Shown here piece by piece: positions 22,831 to 34,871 of a stretch of DNA of 64,000 nt. Location: positions 248,001-312,000 of the forward strand of contig JANTQA010000047.1 of the NCBI GenBank assembly GCA_027625915.1, read 5' to 3'. The DNA comes from Anaeramoeba flamelloides (lineage: Eukaryota; Metamonada; Anaeramoebidae). Both the position numbers and the translations under genes were made by a program. The stretch's first letter is position 1; each line of letters begins with the position of its first letter. A model generated the notes under the pieces. The model searched no databases. It was not told the DNA's origin and saw nothing but the letters and a program-made list of their open reading frames with translations.

Positions 22831-24191
22831 TTAAAAAAATTCTTGACTAAATTGGTTTGGGAAATATTTGAAACATTTACCACAATGGATACAAGCTGGA
22901 GAGTCAATATATTTCTCATCTGTAGAGATTTGGACATCCATTGGACAAACTTCTTTTAAAGTTTTATTTGCTTCTTCTTTTTTGACTGTTCCAGTTTTAA
23001 TCTTTAGGAATTTGAATTTATTTGTTAAATCATACATGTATCCTAAAGGACAAATATAACGACAAAAGAATCTTGGGATAACAACACATAACCCTAAGCA
23101 TGCAATAAGGATGCTAAGTTTTAAATAAGCAATTGCTTAGGTTTGTTAATTTTTTTGAAAAAAATTAAAAAAAAGAAAAAAAAAATAAAAAAATAAAAAA
23201 AAATTAAAGTAAGCAACCCGAAAACAATAAAAGAAAAAAAAAGAAAAAAAAAATGTTAATAAATACGTTGTTTATAAAGCACCTCTGGTTTCCAATAAGC
23301 TGCCCATGGAATGTAAGTAAATAAGGTTGTTGATGGTGAGAGTACGGAAAATGGTGCGTCATGGAATGGCTTTTCGTTCAAATAATGATAGTTAATAGTT
23401 TACCAGTGTTCGTAGTTTAGAAAACAAAGAAGAGCCAATTTAAAAGAAGTAAAAAAAAAAAAATAAAATAAAGTAAAATAAAAAGTTGAGTGGCAAAGAA
23501 AGGGTGTTTGTTTTTTTTTCGTTTTTGTTCGTTCCGAATTGGTATGATTGTTTTGTATGTTTTTTTAGTGTTGATTGGAAATGTTGAGTTTCTTTTCTTT
23601 TTTTTTTTTTTGAAAAGGATCAAAAGGATCAAACTCTTCTTTTAAGGAAATAAAAAAAAACATAAAAATAAAAGGAAAAAAGAAAACAAAAAAAAGATTG
23701 TGTATTAACGAAGATAGACTTACACTTTTTTTAATTGGATCAATATCTTCTGTAATTGTTTGAAAGCCATATAAGACTGAAGAAAAAACTGAAAAGGCCA
23801 ATAACAATTGTTTAATCATTTGTAATGATTTAAACCAGTCTCTTGGGATGATATTTTTGTTCGAGATTGGGAGATAGTTAAGTAAATCTTGAACAAATCC
23901 AAATGGACATGCCCATGCACACAAAAGCTTTCCAATAGTGACACCGGTAATTAAAATGATCCCTACAGCAAGGATTGGGAAGTTACCTGAAGTTATTGAA
24001 GATTCAAAGGCATCAAACACACCAACTGCAGTACTGAAAGGTGCGTGGGTTGCGTGTAAGAATGGTACCACGATTGGCGTTGCTGAGATTTGGAATAGCT
24101 TGGCATTTAAGAACAACAATACCAAGATTTGGACAAAGTGTCTTAAATATTGCGAGGCTGGTTGTTTAAGAAAACTAAAAGATTGTTTCAT
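22831..24191 (-). CDS. NapH-like polytopic 4Fe-4S membrane protein
   Basis: Three-exon gene (24191-23724, 23369-23267, 23135-22831; 291 residues; introns 354 and 131 bp with donors GTAAGT and GTATTT). About four membrane segments are visible (around 18-36, 70-90, 122-142, 192-212). Iron-sulfur motifs of the bacterial NapH/NosR-type membrane ferredoxin family (COG0348-like) are present: GKLLCAWACPFGFVQDLL (Cys 91, 95), FFCRYICPLG (Cys 215, 219), a lone VCP (Cys 254), and CIHCGKC (272, 275, 278). The usual middle PFCxxCP motif reads PFSVLSP (Ser 164, 167). The ferredoxin motif before VCP lacks its first three cysteines, and the last cluster has Phe282 in place of Cys. Family members pass electrons at membranes. 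I infer bacterial origin followed by intron gain and cofactor loss. I chose Met at 24191 over 24239, which only adds a Phe/Lys-rich leader. The second acceptor fits phase but lacks an obvious family anchor. Confidence 0.82.
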
Positions 24192-26223
24192 TGTTTTGAA
24201 CTTTAAAGAAAAAAGAAAAAAATAAAATCTTTTTTTCATTATTTTTTTGATTTGTTCTACTTAAATAAGAACCCCCCATAAATTTAGTTCACTTTATTTA
24301 ATTCTAAAACACTTTTGTTTTTTTAAAATGGTTCTAATTTTGAATGTAATTAAAAAATCAAAATTTAACCAGTTCCATATAAAAGTTTTTACAATTTCAA
24401 CTTTTAAATAACTTTATACCGTTAAACACATTGCGGATTTTAGGTTTTCAGCAAAATAACTTTTGGTTTTGGAAAGTGAACAATTATCTTTTATTTTGGA
24501 TAACTTTCAAAAAATTTTAAATCCAAAAAGTTATATTTTTTTGAAAAATATTATTTTTTTACCCTTTTTTGGTCTTTTAAAAACTTTTATTTTATATTTG
24601 AAATTCGAAACATATGAAAGAGTACCAGAAACTGAAACCGTGTTAACTGTAAGTTTAAAGTTCGAAAAAGTACTCAAAGTATTTGTATGAATCCTGTTAT
24701 TCTTGTCTTGTTCTACTTAAAGCAATGAAATAAATTGTATATGCTATTTGTTCAAAGTATATCACAATTAAAAATAAAAAGAATCTTATTTCCAAAGGAA
24801 GGTTAGATTAAAAAGATTTGTGAATTATTGTTTAAATCTTATTTAGTAACCTCTGTATGAAAATTAACTCTTCAGATCTTACATTTGCTGTTTTTAAAAT
24901 TAGAGACTTTTTTTATTTGTTTTTATACATGACTTTGAAATTAACAGATCAAAGAACTGGACAATAAACAATAAGTAAATATAGTTTTTAGAGTCTTACT
25001 ATTCGACCATCACAAAAGAAAAACTATGAATGTGTGATCCATCAATGAGCATTTTTTTAGTTAATGGTTCTGTCATTACTGTGAAAAAAACTTTTTTGGA
25101 AATGGAAAAAAAAAATGGTGATTTTTAATGAGAACCCAATATCAATCAAAAACTATTCGACGTGGTGATGTACAATCTCCAAAAATCAATAATAAAAAAA
25201 AGAAAACCATTTTGCGAAAAAACAAAAAGATCAACACCAATTTCCAATTTAAATGGTTGAATATAATAATTTTGAAAACAACTATGTTAGTTTCGGGGTA
25301 TCACTCTTTATTGTTTTTGAGAACGCTTGAATTTTTTTTTCTTAATTTTTTCATTTCACAGATGAGTTATTTTTATCTCAAGAATTTAACATTATCCTTA
25401 CTTTGTAAAATAAAGAGGGTTCGTAAAAAAACAACAAATTAGATTAAATCAAAATAAAGTGATTGTGACCTTAAAGAATATATTTTGTTTTAAATTAAAG
25501 AAATTTTCTCTCTATAGAGATTTAAAAAATGAAAAGATTGTATTTTTTCTAAATTTGATTTTTTGGAATGTATAATTTTTGGAACTTTTTTTTTTAATTG
25601 AATTTTTTGTCAAATCAAGATCTTAGTAAAAAAATATTTTTTGTTTGAATTTTGACAATTAGAGAAGGATAATTTTACAATACTCCTATTGGGTATCTAA
25701 ACTCTTTGTGCCTTGGAAAAATCCACTTTACATGATCTAGGCTTAGAATGGAAATAATTATATAGCATTTACAAATGAAATTGGGGCTTGTTTATTTTTA
25801 AATAATTTTATTAAACTATTTAAATATATAAATTTTTTAAAAATTATTTTATTGATTCTTTGTAATAATTCAATTTTTTTGTTATTTTGTTATTATATGA
25901 ATAAAATTTAATAAATTTTAGGTTCTTGATTTTCTGATATTTGTTTGGTGCTAAAATTAATTATTTATTATTTTTTTTTAATGGGTAAAATGTTTTTCAT
26001 AAATTCTTTGTAATTGGTAATTTTTCAATAGAATTAAAAACATATAACTACAGAATTTATGTTTAAAACATAATTTTTACCGTTTCCATATTTCAATTTT
26101 TTAATTGGAATTGGTTGTTTATTGTTTTTTACAGCTCTAGAATTTATACCAAATAATATTAAATAATATATTATTCGATTTTTTACGAATTATCACACAT
26201 AAAATTATTATTTTGTGATTTTT

Positions 26224-26424
26224 TACAGTCAGTTTTACTTTTAAGGCACAAATTTTCAACGGAATTTAAGGCATAAAAAAATCTCAAATTAAGGCACAAA
26301 ATTTGTAATTTTTTTTTTAAAAATTATTTTACTAGAATCCAAAATTTTATGCCTTAATTTGAGATTTTTATTGTGCCTTAAATTTCGTTGAAAGTTTGTG
26401 CCTTACAAGTGAAATTGACTGTAG
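26224..26424. mobile_element. Tc1/mariner-type MITE, family A
   Basis: Nearly palindromic 200-bp element running from TACAGTCAGTTTTACTTTTA to its complement, ending AAATTGACTGTA. Internal blocks AAGGCACAAATTTTCAACGG and ATCTCAAATTAAGGCACAAA appear on both arms. TA is present at both ends, as expected for Tc1/mariner insertion. Confidence 0.88.
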
Positions 26425-27075
26425 TAATCACTCTAATTCAAAAAAAAAAAAAGGAAAAGGAACCCAAAAAATAATATTCTAAAATAACAAATGTGATATT
26501 ATCGACTTTAAAAAAATAAATAATTGTAAAATTTACAATATAAAGGTTTCAACAATAATTGTTACTATGTTATTAATAAACTGTAAATTATTTTCAGTTT
26601 ATTCTATCAATTTTTCGGTTATAAATTAGTATTTCGCTGAAATAGATAATAATTTATATTCAATGTTATAATATTTGCTATTTTTTTATTTTATATCTCA
26701 ATATATTGTTTCGATATTGATTACTAAATCAAACGAATTAATAGTGAAAAAAAATTTTTTTTTTTATAATTTTATCCCTTTACATATCAAGTACTAGTAT
26801 CAATTTCAAAAACTAAAAAATGGTTATATTTATATCCTTTTTATCAAATATTTTACATTTCTGAGGTATTTAAATTATCAGGAAAATAACACCTAAGAGA
26901 ATTTTTTTATGTTTTTTCAAAATAGAATTTTTTTAATAACTAATCTATTTCTTGAGTCAATATTAAGAAACAAAAACACTATCAAAAAATTTGTAGAAAC
27001 TCAAAATCATAAATAAGGAAAAAATCTCATATTATTGTATTTTTTTCAAACTGGATATTTATATAGGTACAAGTT

Positions 27076-27278
27076 ATAGTCAATTTCACTTTTATAGAAT
27101 AAAAATTTTAACTAATTTTACTTCAGAAAAAAAATCTCGAATAAAGTTACATTCTTTGAAATTTTTTTTTTGCAAATCCTTTCACTAGAATTTGATTTCT
27201 GTGTGTTAATTTTAAATTTTTAATTGTTTTTTCTCATTTTCATTGAAAATTTATACCTTTAAAGTGGAACTGGCTGTA
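27076..27278. mobile_element. Diverged MITE, family A
   Basis: The ends TAGTCAATTTCACTTTTA and TAAAGTGGAACTGGCTGTA match family A. The interior (TCACTAGAATTTGATTTCTG, CATTGAAAATTTATACCTTT) can be aligned but carries many changes. Spacing of the ends (about 203 bp) is as in the other copies. Confidence 0.65.
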
Positions 27279-27344
27279 CTTATTAATAATTTTATTATAG
27301 TTAATCATTTTTATCTCAGTAAAAGAAAATATTAACAAAAAAAA

Positions 27345-27700
27345 AATATGTTGGAAATAATGAATTCAGCAGAAGAAAAAATATATTGATAAATTTGTTG
27401 AAATTTCACCCAATTATGTTGTTTTATCAAAATATTAGAAATTATCAGCGAATTGTATGTGATTTTTTCTATTAACAAACCTGGACTTAACATTCTATTA
27501 ATCGTCGAAAAAAAATTCCAATCTAACAAAACCCTTTGTGTTACCCAAAAAAATAAAATCAAAATAAAAAAAATAAAAGATAAAAAATCAAAAAAATATT
27601 TTGAAAAATAAAAATTATTTCCAAAGTGAATATAATGTTATTTACTGTTATTTTTTCAACTGTTTTTACCCAGTCGAAAATTTTGGAAATTAATTATTTT
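27345..27700. mobile_element. Partial, diverged copy of the 45682-type element
   Basis: About 200 bp can be aligned with 45890-46060. Shared blocks are TAAATTTGTTGAAATTTCACC, split here as TAAATTTGTTGAAA and TTTCACC, then CAATTGTATGT or GAATTGTATGT, and AACATTCTAT. The right end ATTTTGGAAATTAA at about 27690 resembles the other element's terminus. No left terminus was found, so the copy is truncated or very diverged. Confidence 0.5.
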
Positions 27701-28630
27701 TCAAAAGTAAAGCCTGAAGGTTTATGACTCACCCTTTAAATATGAATTGGAATCTAAATTTTTTTCTAAAATTCCCTATATTTTTTAAAAAAAAAAAATC
27801 ATTTTTTATCGATATAATTAACTTTTTGTATAAATTTATGAAGTGTTTTTGTGCTCTATTTGGTTCATATCCCAATAATATCTAATTTATTTGATGGAAA
27901 TTTACTTTTAATTTTCAACTTTTATACATTATTAGCTATTAATCCCTTACTTTCTATTGATTAACCTTTCCGTAATATTTATATTACCCCCTTTCGAATC
28001 AGAAAGGGTTGAGAGCAATATATATATATATATATATATATATTCTTTTTTCCTTTCTTATATTTATTAAGTTTTAAATATCGTATACAGTATTATCATA
28101 GATTTTGTATTTCTTTTAACAATAACGAAAAAAACCAAATAATTTCCAAAAGTTAAAAACTCAGACCACAAATAGAAAAGAACAATTAGTTCTTGACTTT
28201 TAAACCAAAATAATATCAGGGGGTTTTACAAATTCAATCTTGGAATGATGGTAAACTGGTCTGAATTTAATTTTGAAATGAGTTGTTAATTAGATTGGTA
28301 ATTTTCTTTCTTTTTCGTTTTTAAACAAGGCTCATTTTTGAGGAAAGAAAGGCAACCAAAACCCAAAGAACCATTAGATTAATAGATAACATTTATTTGT
28401 ATTTGATATAATTCTTAAAATGAAGCGAAAAACATTTTTTTAAATGTTTCCAAAAAAGATTGAGGTGATTCATTTGAAAGATTTTTGTGAAAGAATTGAT
28501 GTGTATTGTTTTTGTTTTGTATTAATGAGAACTTTAAAAAGATCAAAAACTAGAATAAATTGAAAGTTTTATTAATTTTGTTTTCTGATTGTTGGAAAAT
28601 AAAATCAAAAAAATTTGATTTTGTTCGTAA

Positions 28631-28652
28631 AAATCAATCAATCAATCAATCA
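28631..28652. repeat. AATC tetranucleotide microsatellite
   Basis: Five tandem copies of AATC lie about 20 bp past the stop codon of the phosducin-like gene, within its probable 3' UTR. Confidence 0.85.
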
Positions 28653-28671
28653 GAAAATATTAGGAATAAAC

Positions 28672-29463
28672 TTAAAGATATTTAGACTCCACAAGTAAAG
28701 AGCGAACATCGTCTTCATCAAAAGACTTTGGTAAGTGTTCCGAAACTTTTAGAATTGAATCGACAAACTTCCCCGCTTTATAAACAATAAACACAGGCAG
28801 GAATTCGGTATTAAAGCCCGGCTTAAGATCCTTTGCCAGGCCCTTAAGAAACTTTACTTTTGTGAGCCTTCTTGCCAATTTTGATAGGCAAGAATTAATT
28901 CGAATACAGGCACGATTGTTTTGGTCATACATGTGGACAATAATCGTCACCTTGGGCGACTCGTTGTCGATCGTGCTAACAAAGTTTTCTTTGTTAACTG
29001 TGAGGACTGTGCCAAACACGGGCTCAATTTCCTTTTTAATTTGGTTCAAACGCTGAAGCGCATACTCGTCAAGTATCCCTTCTTTGTCAAGCATTTTCAA
29101 TAATTCTTCTTCAGAGTCTTCTTCTTTTTTTTTTTCATCTTCTTCTTCTGTTTCGGGATCAGAATTTTCAATAAGCCTCTTTTTTTTTTCTTGTTGCTTT
29201 TCATTTATGGAAACCTTTCTTTGCTGGAGTAAATAGTCCACTAAGTTCACTTCTTTTTCATTCATCACCATTTTTTTTGATTGCTGCACTTGCCTTTTCT
29301 TTTCTTCGATCCTTTCTCTTCGTAAGACCTCTAAATATTCTGCATGATCAGCAATAACACCTTTTGGACCAGTGTTACCGTATTCGCGCATTACAAATTC
29401 TTCTTCAGGTTCATCAGAGCTGGACTCAATAGCAAATTTGTTTAAAATATCTTTGTTTGACAT
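28672..29463 (-). CDS. Phosducin-like protein (PhLP1 type)
   Basis: Single-exon gene for 263 residues. The phosducin family signature NTGPKGVIADH is at 30-40, followed by a charged helix (EYLEVLRRERIEEKKRQVQQ). A very acidic, K/E-rich linker lies at about 95-130. A thioredoxin-like domain spans about 148-262, with VTIIVHMYDQNNRACIRINS, LSKLARRLTKVKFLK and FLPVFIVYKAGKFVDS (likely cis-proline P223). There is no CxxC redox pair, as usual in this family. The protein ends ESKYL. Known role: PhLP1 works with the CCT chaperonin in the cytosol to assemble G-protein beta-gamma dimers. The NTGPKGVI motif argues for PhLP1 over PhLP2 or PhLP3, though orthology was not tested. The start is the first Met, preceded by AT-rich leader sequence. 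Confidence 0.87.
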   Translation of the reverse strand: MSNKDILNKFAIESSSDEPEEEFVMREYGNTGPKGVIADHAEYLEVLRRERIEEKKRQVQQSKKMVMNEKEVNLVDYLLQQRKVSINEKQQEKKKRLIENSDPETEEEDEKKKEEDSEEELLKMLDKEGILDEYALQRLNQIKKEIEPVFGTVLTVNKENFVSTIDNESPKVTIIVHMYDQNNRACIRINSCLSKLARRLTKVKFLKGLAKDLKPGFNTEFLPVFIVYKAGKFVDSILKVSEHLPKSFDEDDVRSLLVESKYL

Positions 29464-32347
29464 TATTTTAAAACCAGAGTTTATTGGGGAACAAAGATGA
29501 AAAAAAATGACTTGGGTTATTCTTTTTAATTTATTCTTATTGTGCTAGTTACCCAGTAAAACCAAATGTAAAATTTCATATTAATAATTGGGCAAACATT
29601 CTCTTTACTTCAGAAATCCCAATTAGAGTTTTGGAAGAAAAAGAAATAACTGTTCTCGAAAAAAAGTTCAACAAGGTTTTTAATTGGGAACCTGAATGAA
29701 AATGAAAAGTAAAATCAATAAAAAGAAGAAACCAATTAACTTCAAATAATAACCCATTATATTATTTTCAATCAACCCAAAAAATACAATTTAAATCTAC
29801 TCGATTTATCGAAATTGTAATTGTGATTTTAGAGATCTCTTAAATAGTTAATTTTTTGAACAAATTTTTAATAATTGATCAATCAAAGAAAAGACCCATA
29901 CTAAAAGACAGTATTAAAAAAACTGTTATTGTGCTGAATACTTCATTATGTCTTTATTTATTTATTTATTCTTTTTTTCAGTGATCTTACTTTGAATTTT
30001 CAGTAATGTTCCAAATTAAAAAACATGTTTCACTTTTTTTCCAGTTTCACTTTTTTTCCACAACCGTAAGCACAATTTATAATTTGGAACCTTTTCTAAA
30101 ACAAAAACAATAAGATCAATTAATAAAAGATAAAATAAATTGATTAGAATCATAATTAAGGATAGTAACACAGCATGAGTTTATCTCAATACTAACTTTT
30201 GGTAATGGGATTTTCTTTTATTGATCCTTTTTTGAAAAAAATTGAATATTTTTGAGATCTTCAAAACTCTCATCAGATTCCTAATAAAAAGGTATATCTA
30301 AATTGTATTTGTTGGTTTCTTTGATAGTAATGTAAAGAATTATTTTTTGAACTTATTTTGTTTTTTTTATTGATATATTTTGTTCATGTCATGAAAGGTT
30401 TCCAATTAAAAATTGTTTTCCCTTTTTTCAACAAAATGAAATTACTTTCGAATATGTGAAAAAGTAAAAAAAGTAAATCGATTAGTAACGATGATTTATA
30501 CATTTTCCCAAAGTTAATATGGTAATTATTTTCACAAGGATACAATTAAACATGATGAATAAATTATTTTTTTTTGTTTTAAGGAATTGAATTATCATTT
30601 TGAAAAGAATTTATTTTTTACCAATTTAATTTTACAGCAAAAAGATCTCTGATCCATTTTTTTTGGGTTTTTGGATCAAAACCAAAAAAAGAAAATTTTT
30701 CAAAAAAATTTTTATTCTGAAATAAATCTCACTTTTCGTCAATTCTGGGAGTTTGTATGAGCAGATAAAATTAAATATTTAATTATATTTTAAAAATCCA
30801 AGAAAAATAAAACAAATATTGTGTACTTGAAGATCTAGAAAAAATTGATAGTAAAATTTATTCTCAAAATTTATTAAATTTATTGGAATTTAAAAGGATT
30901 TTACAAAATTCTTTTTCATATATTTAGAGTATTAAAAACAAACTATTATTATTAAAATTAGTAATTTAATAATATCTATTATTTTTTTTTATTAGAATTA
31001 ATAATGGGTAGTTGTTTTCGTTGCATGGAAATATATAAAAAAGTGAGAAGCAATAATAAATTACATTGATAATTTTATTTTTTGGGTTATTACTTAATCG
31101 ACTGAAATAAATCAGAGTGGGTTTATTAATTAATGATTAAATATAATCAAATTAAAAAAGTATTATTTTCGGTTAAAAGTTGGATTTTAAAGGTTATAAA
31201 ATTATTATGATACTAATTCATAATTTATTGGTTTGGTTATTTTTCTCTAAATTGTTTAACTAAAAAAAAACAAAAAAAAAGATTTGAACTGTTATTTTGA
31301 ATAAAAAAAGTATATTTTTTTTCAAAGTTAAAAATAATTATTGTAATTTTTTTTGAAATAAAGTAAATTTTTTTTCAACAATTTTTTTTGTTATTTTATT
31401 TTTAAAGTGTATCTTTGTACAATTATTTTACATTAGTAATAAGATTTCTACATTTTTTCAAAGAAAATTATTTTTTTGAAATAATCTGGCAATGGTGTAG
31501 AATTTGAACTTTTTCAAAAATGAAAAAAAATTGATCATACTTTTTAAAAACAATTATTTATTTCGGAAAATAGTATTAAAAGTAAGTTTCATCTTGAAGT
31601 ACTCAGAATCTTATTTTTTTTAGAAGTTTCAAGATGTGGTAATATTTTTTGAATTTTTTATTGGATTTACTAGAAGTTATTTTTTCGTGTACTAGTCCAT
31701 TAAGGTTTAAAAAACCTCAAATTTTAAAAAAAAATTGTCTTATATTTGGCGTGGTCCTTGTTTTTAGGTTTTTTGTTGATCGATCTTGGACTTCTATATG
31801 GATTTGAAAATTCGACAAAAAGGTATATTTCTTCAAATTATTTTTTTCCGAAATTTTGAATTGATGGGTGTAAGACTAATAGGTTGGAAGATAAGTTATA
31901 AAAAATGTGATTTGTGTGTTGTATAATTGATATTTTTATTACTCTTTGACTCAATTTCACTAAAAAAAAAAATTAATTTTTGAAACGCTCCAAATAAAAT
32001 AAAAACTATATAAAAATTTCAATTTACAATCCACAAATCAAATTTTATTATAAAAATACCTTCCAATCTATTTGGCTTTACGCTCTTGAATTTGGTTTTT
32101 TGAAGAAAAAAATATAAATTTCAAAAAATTGTTTTTTGGACAACTATTCTAATCCATATTAAGTCCAAGATCAATCAGATAAGAAACAAAAACTCAAAGC
32201 TCACGCCAAAATACAAGACTACCTTTATGCAAATTAGTGTGATTCTTAACCTTAAAAATAATAAAATAAACTAAAACACAAATTATCATTTTTATTTTTA
32301 AGATTTTTTGTTTTTTTAGATTTTTTATTTGTTTTCATTTTTCTGAA
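29464..32347. other. Divergent intergenic interval
   Basis: About 2.9 kb between the starts of the phosducin-like gene and the small basic gene, so both promoters should lie here, but no motif could be fixed. The region near 29690-30050 shows weak similarity to 10860-11100. The fold-back element at 31735-32221 is listed separately. No ORF of interest. Confidence 0.5.
31735..32221. mobile_element. Long fold-back TIR element (~487 bp)
   Basis: The arms of about 200 bp (31735-31935 and 32000-32221) are imperfect inverse copies. Shared blocks include TCTTATATTTGGCGTG against TCTTGTATTTTGGCGTG, TTGATCGATCTTGGACTT against CTGATTGATCTTGGACTT, and a GATTTGTG block near the centre. Only about 65 bp separates the arms. 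Arm divergence is clearly higher than in the 20984 element, so it is older. It ends about 125 bp before the next start codon. Confidence 0.7.
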
Positions 32348-32785
32348 ATGTACAAAAAAACAATTTTCACAAGATCGTTAGAAATCTTCCAAGAAAACAC
32401 ACCAAATTCTACTGTTGAATTGATTAAACAACTGAACCTTCAAACACGGAATATCCCCCAGCCTGTCTTAGAATTTTATAGAAATGATGATCAATTAACA
32501 CCACCACAGCAGCCAAGCAATCTAATACGTGTTGGAAGCCAGAAAAAGAAAGACAACTCTTTGTATAAAACAAAAGCTGTAAATACAAAAAATAAAAAAG
32601 TGCGTTCTGTTGGTGGATCTTTTAAAAGAAAAACAATGATGCTTGATACAACAACTGCTGTTAGTATCTCAAAATCAAACAAAGAAGAAATCTTAAAAGA
32701 AAAAAGAAGAAGAAGAATGAAACGAACAAAAAATGATCACTATTTTAATGATGAATTAAGAAAGAGGAAAAGAAAAGAAAAAAAA

Positions 32786-32788
<3 letters not shown>
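32348..32788 (+). CDS. Small basic protein, function unknown
   Basis: Intronless gene for 146 residues, not assigned to a family. The first ~60 residues have balanced composition (FTRSLEIFQENTPNSTVELI, QPVLEFYRNDDQLTPPQQP). The C-terminal half is strongly basic (KKKDNSLYKTKAVNTKNKKV, then KEKRRRRMKRTKN and LRKRKRKEKK), with several possible nuclear localisation signals. Codon use and base composition are like the other genes and unlike the flanking DNA, which supports a real gene. A poly(T) tract of about 31 bases begins two bases past the stop TAG. A nuclear or nucleolar role would be consistent with the composition but is only a guess. Confidence 0.65.
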
Positions 32789-32821
<33 letters not shown>

Positions 32822-33354
32822 AAAACCAAAAACAAAAGCAAACAAGTTTGTTATTCATTTCCAAAAAATTTGGTAATGGATATTTTGAAAAGTCTCTGTT
32901 AAACAGTTCCCAAACACAATACGAACTGGTTTTAAAAGACCTGTATCAAAAACTTTTTTATTCAACACAACTTTATTTGCTTTGTGTTTTTAATTTGACA
33001 AAAACAATGTAACAGAATTAAATGATTTAAAAATTAAAACAAGTTTTAATGAAACATTTCTTTGTTTGTGATGTTGATAAATTTAATTTACATAACCTCC
33101 TTTTTTCGACACATAAAAAAACAGCAATTTTTTCAATTCAAATAAGTGGTTTTATTTGAGTTCTACCATTACAGATATGGGAAAAAAGATTATTGTGTGT
33201 ATAGTTAGCTTTCGTTATTTTGGTTCTCATGTGTTTGATCTCTAACTTACCTTGTCTTTTATAAGCCACAAGTAAAAGAATTTTTTCAAAATGGTTTTCC
33301 ACTTCAGAATTTGATTTAGTAAAGGTTTTTTTTTGGATTTGTTATAGACGCGAA

Positions 33355-33470
33355 TGTTCAAAAAAAAACACTTAAGGACTACACCTTGGCCTAGGGAGGT
33401 GTTGAGTTATTGTGTTATTTTACTTTCACTTCTCAAAAAGAATTTTCATTCTAAAGAAATTGGACAAAAT
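33355..33470 (+). repeat. Dispersed repeat shared with 62760-62865 (opposite strand)
   Basis: TTAAGGACTACACC, then TGAGTTATTGTGTTATTTTA, CTTTCACTTCTCAAAAAGAA and GAAATTGGACAAA occur in the same order on the minus strand at 62865-62760, with about 80% identity by eye. Repeat class unknown. A shorter trace is at 4526. Confidence 0.6.
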
Positions 33471-34184
33471 AATACTAATATCAAAGCTAAAATCTAAAAA
33501 AAATTGTCAAATCTATTCTTTGTTATGAAAATTTTGAAAAATAAATCATTTTAGGGGTTTACAACCACAAATTCAAATTTGAAAACATTTAAAACTTTAT
33601 TAAATAACTAAAAACAATTTTTATAAAGGCTTGAGAAATTATTTTGTGTTTTATAGATTAGAAATTTTAATGTTGAAATATTATAATCAAATTTTGGTTT
33701 GATCTTTTATTGTAGAAAGGGAAAATCGTGAAAATTGTTGAAATAATGAAAATTTACCATTGTTTGTTGAAAAAGAAATTGATTGTGGGTAAATTTAACT
33801 GGGATTAGATAACTCTTCCAAAAGTGTTTTTATACACGATTTCTGCTTTTCATCGGGAAATATAAAACAGAGCATTTATGAAAAAAAAAGTGAAACATTT
33901 AAGAAAAAAGGTTTGAAATTGATTTTAAATAAAAACCTCATTGAAAAGGATAGGTTAAATCAATTAAAAGAAGAAATAAATCAATTTTATAACAAGAAAT
34001 CGTCAATTCTTCATATCAAAAACTGAACTATTTCTTTGTCCTTTAAACTTTTTTAGTTTTTTAGTATGTTTTTTTTTTTTTTTTTCAATTTATTTTCATA
34101 CAAGTATTATTAGCATTCTATAATTTCATGAAGTGGTTATATTTTACCATTTTTAAAATTTTTTCAGAATGGAAATCTTTCTTA

Positions 34185-34386
34185 TACAGTCAGTTCCACT
34201 TTTAAGGCACAAACTTTCAACGAAATTTAAGGCAAAATAAAAATCTCAAATTAAGGAACAAAATTCAGATTCTTGCAAAAATAATTTGTAAAAAAATAAA
34301 ATTCCAAATTTTGTGCCTTAATTTGAGATTTTTTTGTGCCTTAAATTTTGTTGAAAGTTTGTGTCTTAAAAGTGAAACTGACTGTA
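34185..34386. mobile_element. Tc1/mariner-type MITE, family A
   Basis: Well-preserved palindromic copy flanked by TA. The left end is CAGTCAGTTCCACTTTTAAG at 34187 and the right end is AAGTGAAACTGACTG before TA at 34385. A 75-bp arm on each side is joined by a TTCTTGCAAAAATAATTTG loop. Confidence 0.9.
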
Positions 34387-34871
34387 GTGTTTTTTTTTTT
34401 TTTTTTTAGGTTTCTTTGTTATTGAAATCTTGAAATCATAATATAATCAGTTAATCAATTTGTAAAAAGATCCAAAGTGAATTGGGGTTGAATAATTATA
34501 TTTTCAATTTTTTGAACTTTAATTTTGATTGAATTTTTGATTTTATTAAATTATATTTTGAATAGGAAATTTTCGTTAAAGGGGTATGGAATTAATCATA
34601 TAAAAAATCCTAATTACTTCTTAAGGGTGTACCTTATTGTATTTTTTTTTTTTTTAAGATACAATCAATAAAGAGCACTTTTCCAAATATACGTGTTCAA
34701 AAAAAGAGAAAAAAATAATAACCAAGATAAATTTTTGAAAGTTTTCTCTTCTTTGTCTTCTTAATCTTGATGATGATATATAAAAAAAAAATACCTTAAA
34801 ATGGTTACACAATTTCTATGTATTATGAAATGTAGTTCAATATTAAAATTTTGTAATTTTATTATTTATCT

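Larger units (their letters stand above)
24192..28671. other. Gene-poor interval with MITE copies and microsatellites
   Basis: About 4.5 kb between the NapH-like gene and the 3' end of the phosducin-like gene. It contains family A elements (26224-26424, 27076-27278), a partial copy of the 45682 element (27345-27700), a (TA)n run at about 28018-28042, and an AATC tetranucleotide repeat at about 28631-28652. ORFs at 24463-24690 and 25128-25442 show no recognisable domain and are not called. Confidence 0.5.

Noticed and set aside
24192-24239. Longer N-terminus for the NapH-like protein starting at 24239
   Set aside because: The extra 16 residues are Lys/Phe repeats from AT-rich leader; the downstream Met starts a typical MKQSFSFLKQ head.
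24463-24690. Plus-strand ORF of 75 codons containing a GTAAGT donor-like site near its end
   Set aside because: Composition is that of intergenic sequence and no downstream exon or family signature was found.
25128-25442. Plus-strand ORF of 104 codons starting MRTQYQSKTIRRGDVQSPKI
   Set aside because: The first 25 residues look plausible, but the rest is Lys/Phe/Leu-rich as in random AT-rich DNA. No domain, no splice partner and no repeat was found. RNA evidence would be needed.
27332-27562. Minus-strand ORF of 76 codons in the truncated 45682-type copy
   Set aside because: Part of the peptide is similar in the other copy, but so is the nucleotide sequence; no transposase signature can be identified, so it is kept only as a remark.
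33238-33270. ACTTACCT resembling the 5' end of U1 snRNA
   Set aside because: No stem-loop I, convincing Sm site or expected length could be traced downstream; an 8-base match is not enough.
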